Assembly: GCA_030615365.1 (NCBI GenBank) | Contig: JAUWZM010000004.1 | Coordinates: 1 to 62,300 of the forward strand | Direction: 5' to 3' | Length of the DNA stretch: 62,300 bases | Source: Candidatus Aerophobota bacterium | GTDB lineage: Bacteria; Aerophobota; Aerophobia; Aerophobales; B3-G15 | Shown: positions 50,812-59,000 of the stretch, one piece after another | Layout: every line of letters starts with the position of its first letter | How positions within the stretch are numbered: position 1 is the stretch's first letter | Made by a program: the position numbers and the translations under genes | Notes under the pieces: model-generated | The model's database searches: none | What the model saw: the letters and a program-made list of their open reading frames with translations, nothing else | Told to the model about the DNA's origin: nothing

Positions 50812-52281
50812 ATGGCAAGATCATTCCTATATATCGTTGGCGCCAGTGATATTGTTCTAAATGGGTATTCCAGATTTAATAATTTCTATGAGGCAACAAA
50901 AAAAGCTCTAATGATCTTTCAGAAAACTCCTGATGAGAAGATACAAAGGAAGCGTTATGGATTTAGTCTTACAACGGAAGAGGGAATTGAAATAATATTT
51001 CAGGATGAACGGAAAAAAGAACCTCTTTTCTCTATAGAAGTTCCCATATTTGGTCCTTTATTAGAGGAGCTGAGAAATGAGGAAATTACCCATATTCATC
51101 TATTTGCTACCCAACAAACCCCTCACCATCATCAAGATACCCTTTGCGCTGCAGAACTTCTTAAACATTTTGCTAAAGCCAAGCGAAATCTAGAGAATGT
51201 CCCTGTAGATATAGAGCGTATTGTTGAAAATCCCAGTGATTATGACCTAATGGCAGACTACTTTAGAAATTTTTTTGAACAAAAGGGCGCTCAATTGAAA
51301 AGAAATGCACTCAACTACATATCCATAACTGCAGGAACGCCAGCAGAGATAGCCAATCTTGCTTTAACATCTATGGATTTGCCAGTAGAATATTATTATC
51401 TTGATCAGATTACTCGCAGGGCGAGAAAAACCAAGTTATTCCAGAAGCTCAATCAACAAAATTACGTCTCAGTACTTAATGGATTAGTTAAAAGTTATGA
51501 ATATGAATCCGCACTGCACATCGCCAAAAAATCTCCCTTCAGGGGTAACTCCGATACTTTGACGCTTCTTGAGGTTATGCGGAGAAGGATACTGTTTGAT
51601 TTTGATGGTGCTCTCGAAGAATCCAGAGAAATACACATGGATAACAAAATCATCTCATCTTTGCGCAACACACTTTCGGACTTGGCACAGTTAGATGATA
51701 AAAAATTATTAGCGGAGTCATTTTACCGAGTCGAACTATGTTTTGAAAAAAAGGACTTTTTGGAAGGGGTTTCTTTATTGTTTAGTTTGTTAGATAGCAC
51801 TCTTCAATATCTTTTTGTCAATCAGACAAGTGTAAAGATTAAAAAGATAAATGGGTATTTTAGAGAATTTAATAAATTCATTGAAAATAATTCAAAGCTT
51901 AAGGAATATTTGGAGAAGGAGAAAATTAAACACAAATCCAATCCTTCTCAACTCACCCTGATAAAGATACTAAACTGGTTAAATAAGGATTCTCCATCTG
52001 AAGGTTTTCAGGAATTTCTTGAGTTTTGGAGGAAATGCGAGCAGAGAAGGCCCACTTCGTATGGCGAGATCAGTCTGTTGGACTTAAGAAATGAAGGACC
52101 CTATGCTCATGGAAGTAAAGGTATCAATGAAGAACTTTTCAAACAAATCTATCTACCTTATGGTGAGGCTACTCTTATGAGTGATTTGAAGTCTTGTATG
52201 GAGCTCATATTAAATTCTACTTTAGAAGCAAATCCCTATACAGAAATTAATAAGATAATAGGTGAAAATTTGTCCACTTAA
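50812..52281 (+). CDS. csm6: Csm6-type CARF-HEPN ribonuclease
   Basis: 489 residues. The N-terminal Rossmann-like CARF region includes ITHIHLFATQQTPHHHQDT and, at 171-183, SITAGTPAEIANL, in the place of the TxGTP(Q/A) ligand-binding motif. The C-terminal helical HEPN region carries LDLRNEGPYAHGSKG with Arg426, Asn427 and His433, the RNase motif. It should be activated by cyclic oligoadenylate made by Cas10 and degrade RNA non-specifically. It is very divergent; an alternative name would be Csx1-like, but operon position favours Csm6. Confidence 0.85.
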   Translation: MARSFLYIVGASDIVLNGYSRFNNFYEATKKALMIFQKTPDEKIQRKRYGFSLTTEEGIEIIFQDERKKEPLFSIEVPIFGPLLEELRNEEITHIHLFATQQTPHHHQDTLCAAELLKHFAKAKRNLENVPVDIERIVENPSDYDLMADYFRNFFEQKGAQLKRNALNYISITAGTPAEIANLALTSMDLPVEYYYLDQITRRARKTKLFQKLNQQNYVSVLNGLVKSYEYESALHIAKKSPFRGNSDTLTLLEVMRRRILFDFDGALEESREIHMDNKIISSLRNTLSDLAQLDDKKLLAESFYRVELCFEKKDFLEGVSLLFSLLDSTLQYLFVNQTSVKIKKINGYFREFNKFIENNSKLKEYLEKEKIKHKSNPSQLTLIKILNWLNKDSPSEGFQEFLEFWRKCEQRRPTSYGEISLLDLRNEGPYAHGSKGINEELFKQIYLPYGEATLMSDLKSCMELILNSTLEANPYTEINKIIGENLST

Positions 52282-52335
52282 TTTACCTGTTAGCAATTTT
52301 GGAGAATTTAAGGAAGAATTAGCTAATAAGCATAT

Positions 52336-53328
52336 ATGCCTACTCTATACTTAATTGATCAAGGAGCAAAGCTAAAAAAGATCTCTGAGAGGTTGGTGGT
52401 AGAAAAAGATGGAAAAGTCCTTTTGGAGATTCCTGCTTTTAAAGTAGATAGAATTTTGATTTATGGAAATATTACCATTACTACTCCGGTGATGATCTTT
52501 CTCTTAGAAAATGGCATTGATACGAGCTTTCTTTCTCTATATGGACGATATAGGGGAAGACTTCTTCCTAAAGCTTCTAAAAATATTTATCTAAGAGTAG
52601 CTCAGTTTGAAAAAAGTAAAGATGAGGAATTTAAGGTGAGTTTAGCCAGACAAATTTTAAAGGGAAAAATTAAAAATAGCCGTATTATTCTTAGCAAATA
52701 TGCTTCTAATCATCCGGAAGTAGATTTCAGTCATCCTATATTAGAATTAGATAAACTGCTGCACTCTTTGGAGAGAAAGGAAAAAGTGTCTTCACTTTTA
52801 GGAGTTGAAGGAAGAGCATCGGCTGTATATTTTGATGCTTTTCCAAAAATGATAAGGGGAAATTTTGAATTTACAACACGTTCCCGTAGACCCCCCAAAG
52901 ATCCTGTAAACTCCTTGCTCAGCTTTAGTTATACTTTGCTTACAAATGAGATAAACTCACTATTGTCTGCTCTTGGTTTTGACCCTTATATAGGCTATCT
53001 TCATGGGATAAACTATGGACGCCCCTCCCTTGCCTTAGATTTGGTGGAAGAGTTTCGGCATTTAGGAGAAAGATTTACCTTGAATCTTTTAAATAACGGA
53101 GTAATAAAAGAATCAGACTTTGAGAAAAAAGAAATGGGATTTTATTTAAAGGAAAACATCAGAAAAATTTTCTTTTATCATTACGAAAAACGTATGTTAA
53201 AAAGTTTTTATTACTGGAAATTAAAAAGAAAAGTAACTTACCGTGAATTTTTTAGAATTCAAGCTCAGAGCTTAGCCAGAGTTATTCAAAAAGGAGAAGT
53301 TTATGAGCCTTTTCAAGCAATAGGATAA
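52336..53328 (+). CDS. cas1: CRISPR integrase Cas1
   Basis: 330 residues, normal length. The N-terminal beta domain (LYLIDQGAKLKKISERLVVE, PAFKVDRILIYGNITITTPVMIFLLENGI) is followed by the helical domain with the metal-binding residues Glu158 (GVEGRASAVYF), His223 (YLHGINYGRPSLALDLVEEFR) and Asp235/Glu238. With Cas2 it integrates new spacers at the leader end. It overlaps cas2 by one base. No cas4 or reverse-transcriptase fusion is present. Confidence 0.97.
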   Translation: MPTLYLIDQGAKLKKISERLVVEKDGKVLLEIPAFKVDRILIYGNITITTPVMIFLLENGIDTSFLSLYGRYRGRLLPKASKNIYLRVAQFEKSKDEEFKVSLARQILKGKIKNSRIILSKYASNHPEVDFSHPILELDKLLHSLERKEKVSSLLGVEGRASAVYFDAFPKMIRGNFEFTTRSRRPPKDPVNSLLSFSYTLLTNEINSLLSALGFDPYIGYLHGINYGRPSLALDLVEEFRHLGERFTLNLLNNGVIKESDFEKKEMGFYLKENIRKIFFYHYEKRMLKSFYYWKLKRKVTYREFFRIQAQSLARVIQKGEVYEPFQAIG

Positions 53329-53603
53329 TGTTTGTGCTTGTAAGCTATGACATTGTAGATGATAGACGGCGAAGTAAAGTAGCCAATACTTTAAAAAATT
53401 ATGGTGAAAGAGTTCAGTATAGTGTTTTTGAGTGCATATTAGAAAGGGATAAAATAAAAAGAATGACTGAAACTGTAAATAAACTCATAAACAAAGAAGA
53501 AGATAGTGTGCGCATTTACCAACTTTGCGATACTTGCTTGAGAAAAATACAGGTTCACGGAACAGGTCAAGTTGCTAAGGATGAAGAGATGTTTATCATT
53601 TAG
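53328..53603 (+). CDS. cas2: CRISPR adaptation protein Cas2
   Basis: 91 residues. FVLVSYDIVDDRRRSKVANTLKNYGERVQYSVFECIL has the ferredoxin-like fold and the N-terminal Asp of the Cas2 family; CDTCLRKIQVHGTGQ is near the C terminus. It is the structural partner of Cas1 and the last gene before the array leader. Confidence 0.95.
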   Translation: MFVLVSYDIVDDRRRSKVANTLKNYGERVQYSVFECILERDKIKRMTETVNKLINKEEDSVRIYQLCDTCLRKIQVHGTGQVAKDEEMFII

Positions 53604-53834
53604 GCCTGAGATAAAAGAGAATCTGCTAACTTTAGAAAAATGGAAAAAGAAGGGGAGTTAGAGAAAGAAATGAAAAAATCTCTTTCTTCGATAAAATTAG
53701 GGAGAAAAAAGGATTTTTATGTTCCTTGTTTTTTGAAATTTATGGAAAGCAACAGAGAAAATATTAGCTTTAAAAGAAACCTTAGCAAAAATGACTTTGT
53801 AGTGTGCTCCCTTTATGGCTTTAGCATACCCGTG
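53604..53834 (+). promoter_or_regulatory. CRISPR leader
   Basis: 231 bases between the cas2 stop and the first repeat. It is purine-rich on the plus strand. No clear -35/-10 pair was found, though a transcript must start here or continue from cas2. A 68-codon frame (53640-53846) runs into the first repeat and is not called as a gene. Confidence 0.65.
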
Positions 53835-54537
53835 GTAGGAATGTGAGACCCGTTTAATAGGGGATTGAAACTCAAATCTTAGGCATTGCTACTAATTTTG
53901 GTTACACGTAGGAATGTGAGACCCGTTTAATAGGGGATTGAAACTCTATCACATCCCCCATTTCCTCAATTATCATTTATTAGTAGGAATGTGAGACCCG
54001 TTTAATAGGGGATTGAAACTTCCCATCTTGCATAACAACACATAAGTTATAGGAATGTAGGAATGTGAGACCCGTTTAATAGGGGATTGAAACCTCCTAA
54101 ACCAACAGTTTGTAAATTTCCATTTGGTCCGTAGGAATGTGAGACCCGTTTAATAGGGGATTGAAACCTGGCTTCTCTCATTTTTTTTATATTCTCTATC
54201 TGTTTCGTAGGAATGTGAGACCCGTTTAATAGGGGATTGAAACCCAAACAACTTGACAAAGTCTGCCTTGCCCTTTTGAGTAGGAATGTGAGACCCGTTT
54301 AATAGGGGATTGAAACTCCTCATACTCATTGGTATCGAATACTGGTATTTTAGTAGGAATGTGAGACCCGTTTAATAGGGGATTGAAACAAGGTAAGCCA
54401 ATCTTCGGTTAGCATCTCTTTTTGTGGTAGGAATGTGAGACCCGTTTAATAGGGGATTGAAACTCAACAACACCATATATACCCCATCTTCCGGCACTAC
54501 GTAGGAATGTGAGACCCGTTTAATAGGGGATTGAAAC
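53835..54537 (+). CRISPR. CRISPR array, 10 repeats of 37 nt and 9 spacers of 36-39 nt
   Basis: The repeat begins GTAGGAATGTGAGACCCG and ends TTTAATAGGGGATTGAAAC. Starts of repeats: 53835, 53908, 53983, 54057, 54131, 54207, 54280, 54353, 54427, 54501. All ten copies look identical, including the last. Spacers are 36, 38, 37, 37, 39, 36, 36, 37 and 37 nt. The 3' ATTGAAAC is the usual 5' crRNA handle, so transcription is on the plus strand from the cas2 side. A weak CCC/GGG stem is possible within the repeat. Confidence 0.98.
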
Positions 54538-54623
54538 GCCTGCTCTATGATATTAAATTCTTTTTTATGCCTTTCGCATAGTGTTTTTATCCCAGATTCG
54601 GTAAACTGGTAAAACTCTTCACC

Positions 54624-54700
54624 TGGGTAGGGGAGGCTTTAGCCTCCCGATAGCTTTCAGTCCTTGCTTTACAAAGGGCGACTAAAGTCGCCCCTACCCA
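54624..54700. repeat. REP-like palindromic element 1 downstream of the array
   Basis: Outer arms TGGGTAGGGG and CCCCTACCCA enclose two small hairpins, GGAGGCTTTAGCCTCC and GGGCGACTAAAGTCGCCC. The GTAGGGGCGACTTTAGTCGC-type motif belongs to a REP family often seen near RAYT transposases in environmental genomes (from memory). Confidence 0.7.
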
Positions 54701-54726
54701 TTGAGAAATATTTTTTCTCATAAGAA

Positions 54727-54807
54727 AGTAGCCGCAGGTTTCACACAGGCAGGATGCCTGTGCTACTAATCTGCGCAAAACAACGCAACCTGAAGGTTGC
54801 GGCTACT
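54727..54807. repeat. REP-like palindromic element 2 downstream of the array
   Basis: Outer arms AGTAGCCGCAGGTT and AAGGTTGCGGCTACT enclose inner palindromes CACAGGCAGGATGCCTGTG and AACCTGAAGGTT. Same architecture as element 1, different sequence. Confidence 0.7.
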
Positions 54808-55358
54808 TATATGAAAGTCAAACTCAAAGCGATATTCCAGGATAAGCTTGATGGCCATTATTCAAATTACCGAATCCAGGTTGATTATTGTATACATAAG
54901 CTATTCCTATCATCTAATAATCCCTCCCTGATTATTATTTCAAGAAAGAATTTGAGCATCTTTGATTATTTTTTATATCTTTTTTAACTATAGAATTTAC
55001 TATAGCTTTGAAGCTTTTGATTTAACTTCCCTTTCTCTATCAGGATTTGACTAAAACACCAGATTTGCTATTCTATGGTTGAATTAGCTTGATCTGGAAA
55101 ACATTCTTAAAAACCATCCTGGTGGTTATAAGGATTTCAAAGTTTCAATATTCTCTGAAGTTTAACTTAATAATATGGTAATATTAAGTAAAAAATATTG
55201 GTATTTTATTACGAAAAAAATAGGAAAGATTAGTTATATACCCTATAGTGAATAGAGGAATACTTTGACTTGGTGGCTGAACTGTTCCCACAGAATAGAT
55301 ATAAGATATGCAAATGAAGATTATTAAAAATTAAATACAGATTTAAAAGAGAGTAGAT

Positions 55359-57212
55359 ATGGGGGCTAACCTGAGCTGGAGAGTGAAATTGATAGGGTTT
55401 TTTATACTTATCCTAAGCGCATTGCTGCTATTTCACTTGTTCTATATCCTTCCATTCATCCGGGACCGGGGAATGAAAACAATAGAGGTCCACCAGGAAG
55501 AAATCAATTATAATATTGCTCGAGGATTAAATACTGAGCTAACGAAGATTAAGAATGAACTAATAAAGATGGCCAAATTTCCAGAGTTTTCTAATATGGA
55601 CATTTCCAGCCAACAACAAGTTATAGTTCAACATATAAGGATATCGTCTCTTCTTACTTGCCTCTTTGTAATAGATGCCAAAGGCTGGTTTGTTTCTGGT
55701 AGTGTAGATGATCTTTCTCTCTATAGAACCAGGAGCTACACTGATAGGCCTTTCTTTAGTGTTCCTTTTGAACAAGGTAAAATTTACTTTGATGAGCCTC
55801 TGTTCTATTCTCAAATAGAACTTGTGGGAACTGCTGTCAGTGTACCCATCATCTCGAATGCAGGAAAGAAAGTAGGTGTTCTGATAGGTGGAATGAGCCT
55901 GAACGAGGTGATTAACAACATAGCAAATTATCGGCTTGATAAGGGAATAGTTGCTTATTTAGTGGATAAGAAAGGCACAGTGATTGCTCATTCCGGAATA
56001 GATTTATTTGCTCTCAAAGGAGGCCCGCTCTCGCTTAACTTCAGTGGACATCCATTAGTGCAAGCTATGATGGCGGGGAAAACGGATAAATCTTATAAGT
56101 ACGATTACGAGGGCACGTCTTACTTTGGCAGCTATACTATTCTAAAATCTAATGGCTGGGTTGTAGTCACTGAAACCCCTATGTCTGTAATTTTAAGTAA
56201 AGGCAATGAACTGATTAAATACTTGTTGTTAATTGATCTGGTAATTTTCCTCTTTGCAATTTTTATCTCATTGTTGTTTGCAAGACAAATAACAGATAAA
56301 CGCAAACAAATAGAAAAAATACTTCGGGAAAATGAGCAAAGATATAGAGACTTAGCCAATTCATTGCCCCAAATAGTTTACGAAACTGATGAAAAAGGCA
56401 ATTTGACATTTGTTAGCCATTACGCATTTGACGCTTTTGGTTATACACAAAAAGATTTTGAGAAAGGTTTGAATGCTATTCAAATGCTCATTCCCGAAGA
56501 TAGAGATAAAGCTAAAAAAAATATTAAGAGAGTGTTAAGCGGGGAAAAATTAGGAGGCACTGAGTACACTGCACTGAGAAAAGATAATAGCACATTTCCA
56601 GCTACCATATATACCAGTCCTGTCATTCGTGAGAATAAACCTGTAGGTTTGAGAGGGATTATCGTAGACATCACTGAACACAAAAAGATAGAGGAAAAAC
56701 TCGCCCATATGGCCACTCACGACAACCTGACCGGTCTACCTAATCGAATGTTGTTCGATGATCGTCTCAGTTTAGAGTTGGCTCGTGCATACCGTAAAAA
56801 GCAAAGATTTACTGTGATGATATCCGATATTGATAACTTTAAAAATATCAATGATACCCTGGGGCATATGATTGGAGATAAATTGCTGCAAGGGGTTGGC
56901 AACCGAATCAAAGACAGCTTGCGAAGTAGTGATACCATCGCTCGTATGGGAGGAGATGAGTTTTTGTTGCTTTTGCCAGAGATTACTCGGACAGAAGATG
57001 CAACGAGTATTGCCCAAAAACTTTTGGAAATTTTTCAAGAGCCGTTTATGATCGATGGGCATAAGTTTGATATTACTGTTAGCATTGGAATTGCTATTTT
57101 TCCCGATGATGGACAAGATGTAGATAGTTTGATAAGTCATGCTGATGTTGCGATGTACTCTGTTAAAAAATCTGGCCGTAACAACTACCAACGCTACAAA
57201 GCTCAGCTATAA
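55359..57212 (+). CDS. Membrane diguanylate cyclase with Cache sensor, PAS and GGDEF domains
   Basis: 617 residues. Helix 1 (LIGFFILILSALLLFHLFYIL), an extracytoplasmic dCache-type sensor (about 35-280), helix 2 (LLLIDLVIFLFAIFISLLFA), a PAS domain (RYRDLANSLPQIVYETDEKGN, with VDITEHKKIEEKL at its end) and a GGDEF domain (DNLTGLPNRMLFDDRL onward). The active site GGDEF (531-535) is intact, and so is the inhibitory site RSSD (522-525). It synthesises c-di-GMP in response to an external ligand and is feedback-inhibited. No EAL domain. Monocistronic. Confidence 0.93.
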   Translation: MGANLSWRVKLIGFFILILSALLLFHLFYILPFIRDRGMKTIEVHQEEINYNIARGLNTELTKIKNELIKMAKFPEFSNMDISSQQQVIVQHIRISSLLTCLFVIDAKGWFVSGSVDDLSLYRTRSYTDRPFFSVPFEQGKIYFDEPLFYSQIELVGTAVSVPIISNAGKKVGVLIGGMSLNEVINNIANYRLDKGIVAYLVDKKGTVIAHSGIDLFALKGGPLSLNFSGHPLVQAMMAGKTDKSYKYDYEGTSYFGSYTILKSNGWVVVTETPMSVILSKGNELIKYLLLIDLVIFLFAIFISLLFARQITDKRKQIEKILRENEQRYRDLANSLPQIVYETDEKGNLTFVSHYAFDAFGYTQKDFEKGLNAIQMLIPEDRDKAKKNIKRVLSGEKLGGTEYTALRKDNSTFPATIYTSPVIRENKPVGLRGIIVDITEHKKIEEKLAHMATHDNLTGLPNRMLFDDRLSLELARAYRKKQRFTVMISDIDNFKNINDTLGHMIGDKLLQGVGNRIKDSLRSSDTIARMGGDEFLLLLPEITRTEDATSIAQKLLEIFQEPFMIDGHKFDITVSIGIAIFPDDGQDVDSLISHADVAMYSVKKSGRNNYQRYKAQL

Positions 57213-57297
57213 ATGCTTAGAGGCTTTAGAATAATTGGTAACAGTAATTAAGGGTAGAAAAAGAGATTAAGACTTTATATAAAGGGATGTGCGGTAA

Positions 57298-58596
57298 ATG
57301 AGGAGAAGAGGAACGAGGGTTTTAAAAATTTTAGGTATTGGATTAATCGTAGTAATTGTTTGCTTTTTAATTGTTGAATTAAATTTAGATACTTCAAATA
57401 TTCAAAATTCGGTGTCAGAAAAGACAGTAGCAGAGGAACCATCGTCAGAAACAAAAAATCAAATAAAATCCAATGATGCTTCTATAGAACAGGTAACTAT
57501 AGAAGGAACTCTTAAACGAGGAGATTCTCTTTACACATCTCTTCGCAGTAAAGGAATTTCCCCGGAAGAAATTCATAAACTGAGTAAAGCGTTAAGTTCA
57601 ATAATTAATGTAAATTCCCTTCCTCTTAAGAGTAAGTATAGTTTGATTCATGATACACAAGGTAAATTTGTAAAATTTACCTATAATCCTAATCCCATAG
57701 ATACTTATATTATAGTTCCTTCTGCCTCGGGGGAACTAAAAGTATACCAAAAGAAACCAATTTTAAAAAAGGTAAAAATAGAAGGGAAAATTGAGAATTC
57801 TCTTTATAATGCAATGGTAAAAGCAAAAAAGTCACCTGAATTAGTGGTAAATTTTGCTGAGATTTTTGCCTGGCAAATTGATTTTAATACTGAATCACGG
57901 AAGGGTGATACCTTTAAACTCGTAATAGAAGAGGAAGAACAAAATAATTTTTCTCGTGTGGTAAGAATATTAGCTGCCCAATATAAGGGAAAACTTACCG
58001 GGGAATATACAGCAATTTTTTTTAAGGATCCTGACGGACATACTGATTACTATACACCTGAAGGAAAATCTTTAAGAAAAGCCTTTCTGCGAGCACCTTT
58101 AAAGTATAAACGAATTAGCTCGACTTTCTCTTACAGTCGTCTTCACCCGATTTTGCGTATACGTCGTCCTCACTTAGCAATTGATTACGCTGCCCCTACA
58201 GGAACTTCTGTGGTAGCAATAGCAGATGGATTAATAACTGCTGCTCAATGGGATAACGGTCTTGGTAGGTATATAAAAATTAAACACCTTAACGGATACG
58301 AGAGCAGATACGGTCATCTTTCTCGATACGCAAGAGGAATAAGGAAGGGTGTGCGAGTCCATCAAGGACAAACAATTGGTTATGTAGGTTCCACTGGTTT
58401 ATCTACCGGTCCTCATTTGGATTTTGCTATAAGCAAAAATGGGAAACCAATGAATTTTTTAAAAATGAATATGCCCTCTGCATTTTCTATTAACCCCAAA
58501 TATGCTTCTCAATTTGAGAAGATAAAGAAACAGTACCTTGCCTTATTTTCAGTGGTTTGTTTGGGGTACTTGACAAGATTAACAGATTATTTATAA
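57298..58596 (+). CDS. M23 family murein endopeptidase
   Basis: 432 residues. An N-terminal anchor (ILGIGLIVVIVCFLIVELNL) precedes an OapA/LysM-like region (TLKRGDSLYTSLRSKGISPEEI) and an M23 zinc peptidase. The zinc ligands are visible in RPHLAIDYAAPTGT (His and Asp) and GPHLDFAISKNG (last His), with YGHLSRYARGI between. It cleaves peptidoglycan cross-links in the periplasm (MepM-like). The last 30 residues (ALFSVVCLGYLTRLTDYL) are hydrophobic and atypical, possibly from a late frameshift or shifted stop. Confidence 0.9.
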   Translation: MRRRGTRVLKILGIGLIVVIVCFLIVELNLDTSNIQNSVSEKTVAEEPSSETKNQIKSNDASIEQVTIEGTLKRGDSLYTSLRSKGISPEEIHKLSKALSSIINVNSLPLKSKYSLIHDTQGKFVKFTYNPNPIDTYIIVPSASGELKVYQKKPILKKVKIEGKIENSLYNAMVKAKKSPELVVNFAEIFAWQIDFNTESRKGDTFKLVIEEEEQNNFSRVVRILAAQYKGKLTGEYTAIFFKDPDGHTDYYTPEGKSLRKAFLRAPLKYKRISSTFSYSRLHPILRIRRPHLAIDYAAPTGTSVVAIADGLITAAQWDNGLGRYIKIKHLNGYESRYGHLSRYARGIRKGVRVHQGQTIGYVGSTGLSTGPHLDFAISKNGKPMNFLKMNMPSAFSINPKYASQFEKIKKQYLALFSVVCLGYLTRLTDYL

Positions 58597-58635
58597 TAAA
58601 AATAATAATTGATCTTTTAAATAAAGGTTATTATA

Positions 58636-58851
58636 CCTACAGGATCTTTAGAGATCAAAAGGGAAGAGGGTGATAATCCCTCGCGGTTGCGCCGCTGTGA
58701 CCGGAACGAAATCCACGTGCCTGCTGTGAAAGGTAGGCAAAAATCACTGCAGTAGTTGGTAAAAAACTGCTGGCTATTGTGGGAAGAGGTGGAGAGTAGG
58801 CAAACCTCTCACAAAGAGGATGTGCCGGAAGCCAGAATACCTGCCTGTAGG
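58636..58851 (+). promoter_or_regulatory. Cobalamin riboswitch aptamer
   Basis: CCTACAGG (58636-58643) pairs with CCTGTAGG (58844-58851) to close P1. Between them are GGGTGATAATCCCTCGCGGT, GCGCCGCTGTGACCGG and the B12 box AGCCAGAATACCTGCC (58830-58845). All are classic conserved pieces in the correct order. It lies upstream of a TonB-dependent receptor, the expected target. Confidence 0.93.
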
Positions 58852-58904
58852 AGGTTACCCCCTCTTCTTCGCGGAATGAGAAGTTGCGGGTTTTTTATTG
58901 AAAT

Positions 58905-58948
58905 AAAAAGCCCTGTTTTCCCGAAAAGAGGAAACCAGGGCTTTTTTT
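58905..58948 (+). terminator. Rho-independent terminator, expression platform of the cobalamin riboswitch
   Basis: AAAAAGCCCTG and CAGGGCTTTTT pair, extended by TTTCC/GGAAA, then a T7 tract. A second candidate, CTTCT/AGAAG then GGGTTTTTT at 58862-58896, lies between it and the aptamer. With B12 bound, transcription should stop before the receptor gene. Confidence 0.8.
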
Positions 58949-59000
58949 ATTTATAAAAGAATGTGCGAAAGAAAAATAATTCTTGAAGGAGGAAACACAG

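Larger units (their letters stand above)
54538..55358. other. Intergenic region after the array: trailer, two REP-like elements, no gene
   Basis: 821 bases. The first 86 bases on the minus strand read GEEFYQFTESGIKTLCERHK and then KEFNIIEQ without a stop, possibly a gene scrap. Two palindromic elements follow (54624-54700, 54727-54807). From 54808 to 55358 I see only AT-rich DNA with no convincing frame. Confidence 0.5.

Noticed and set aside
53640..53846. 68-codon frame between cas2 and the array
   Set aside because: It runs into the first repeat and occupies the leader; no family resemblance, and weak start context.
54047..54259. 70-codon minus-strand frame inside the array
   Set aside because: It is a by-product of reading repeats and spacers backwards; the same peptide recurs with each repeat.
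53835..54537. Self-targeting spacers within this window
   Set aside because: I looked for spacer matches elsewhere in the window by eye and saw none; a proper search is still required.
54587..54987. Two frames (54587-54778 minus, 54754-54987 plus) downstream of the array
   Set aside because: Both are read through REP-like palindromes; the translated cysteine-rich peptides are common artefacts of such repeats.
58756..58956. 66-codon frame inside the riboswitch region
   Set aside because: It lies across the B12 box and terminator, which explain the sequence better.
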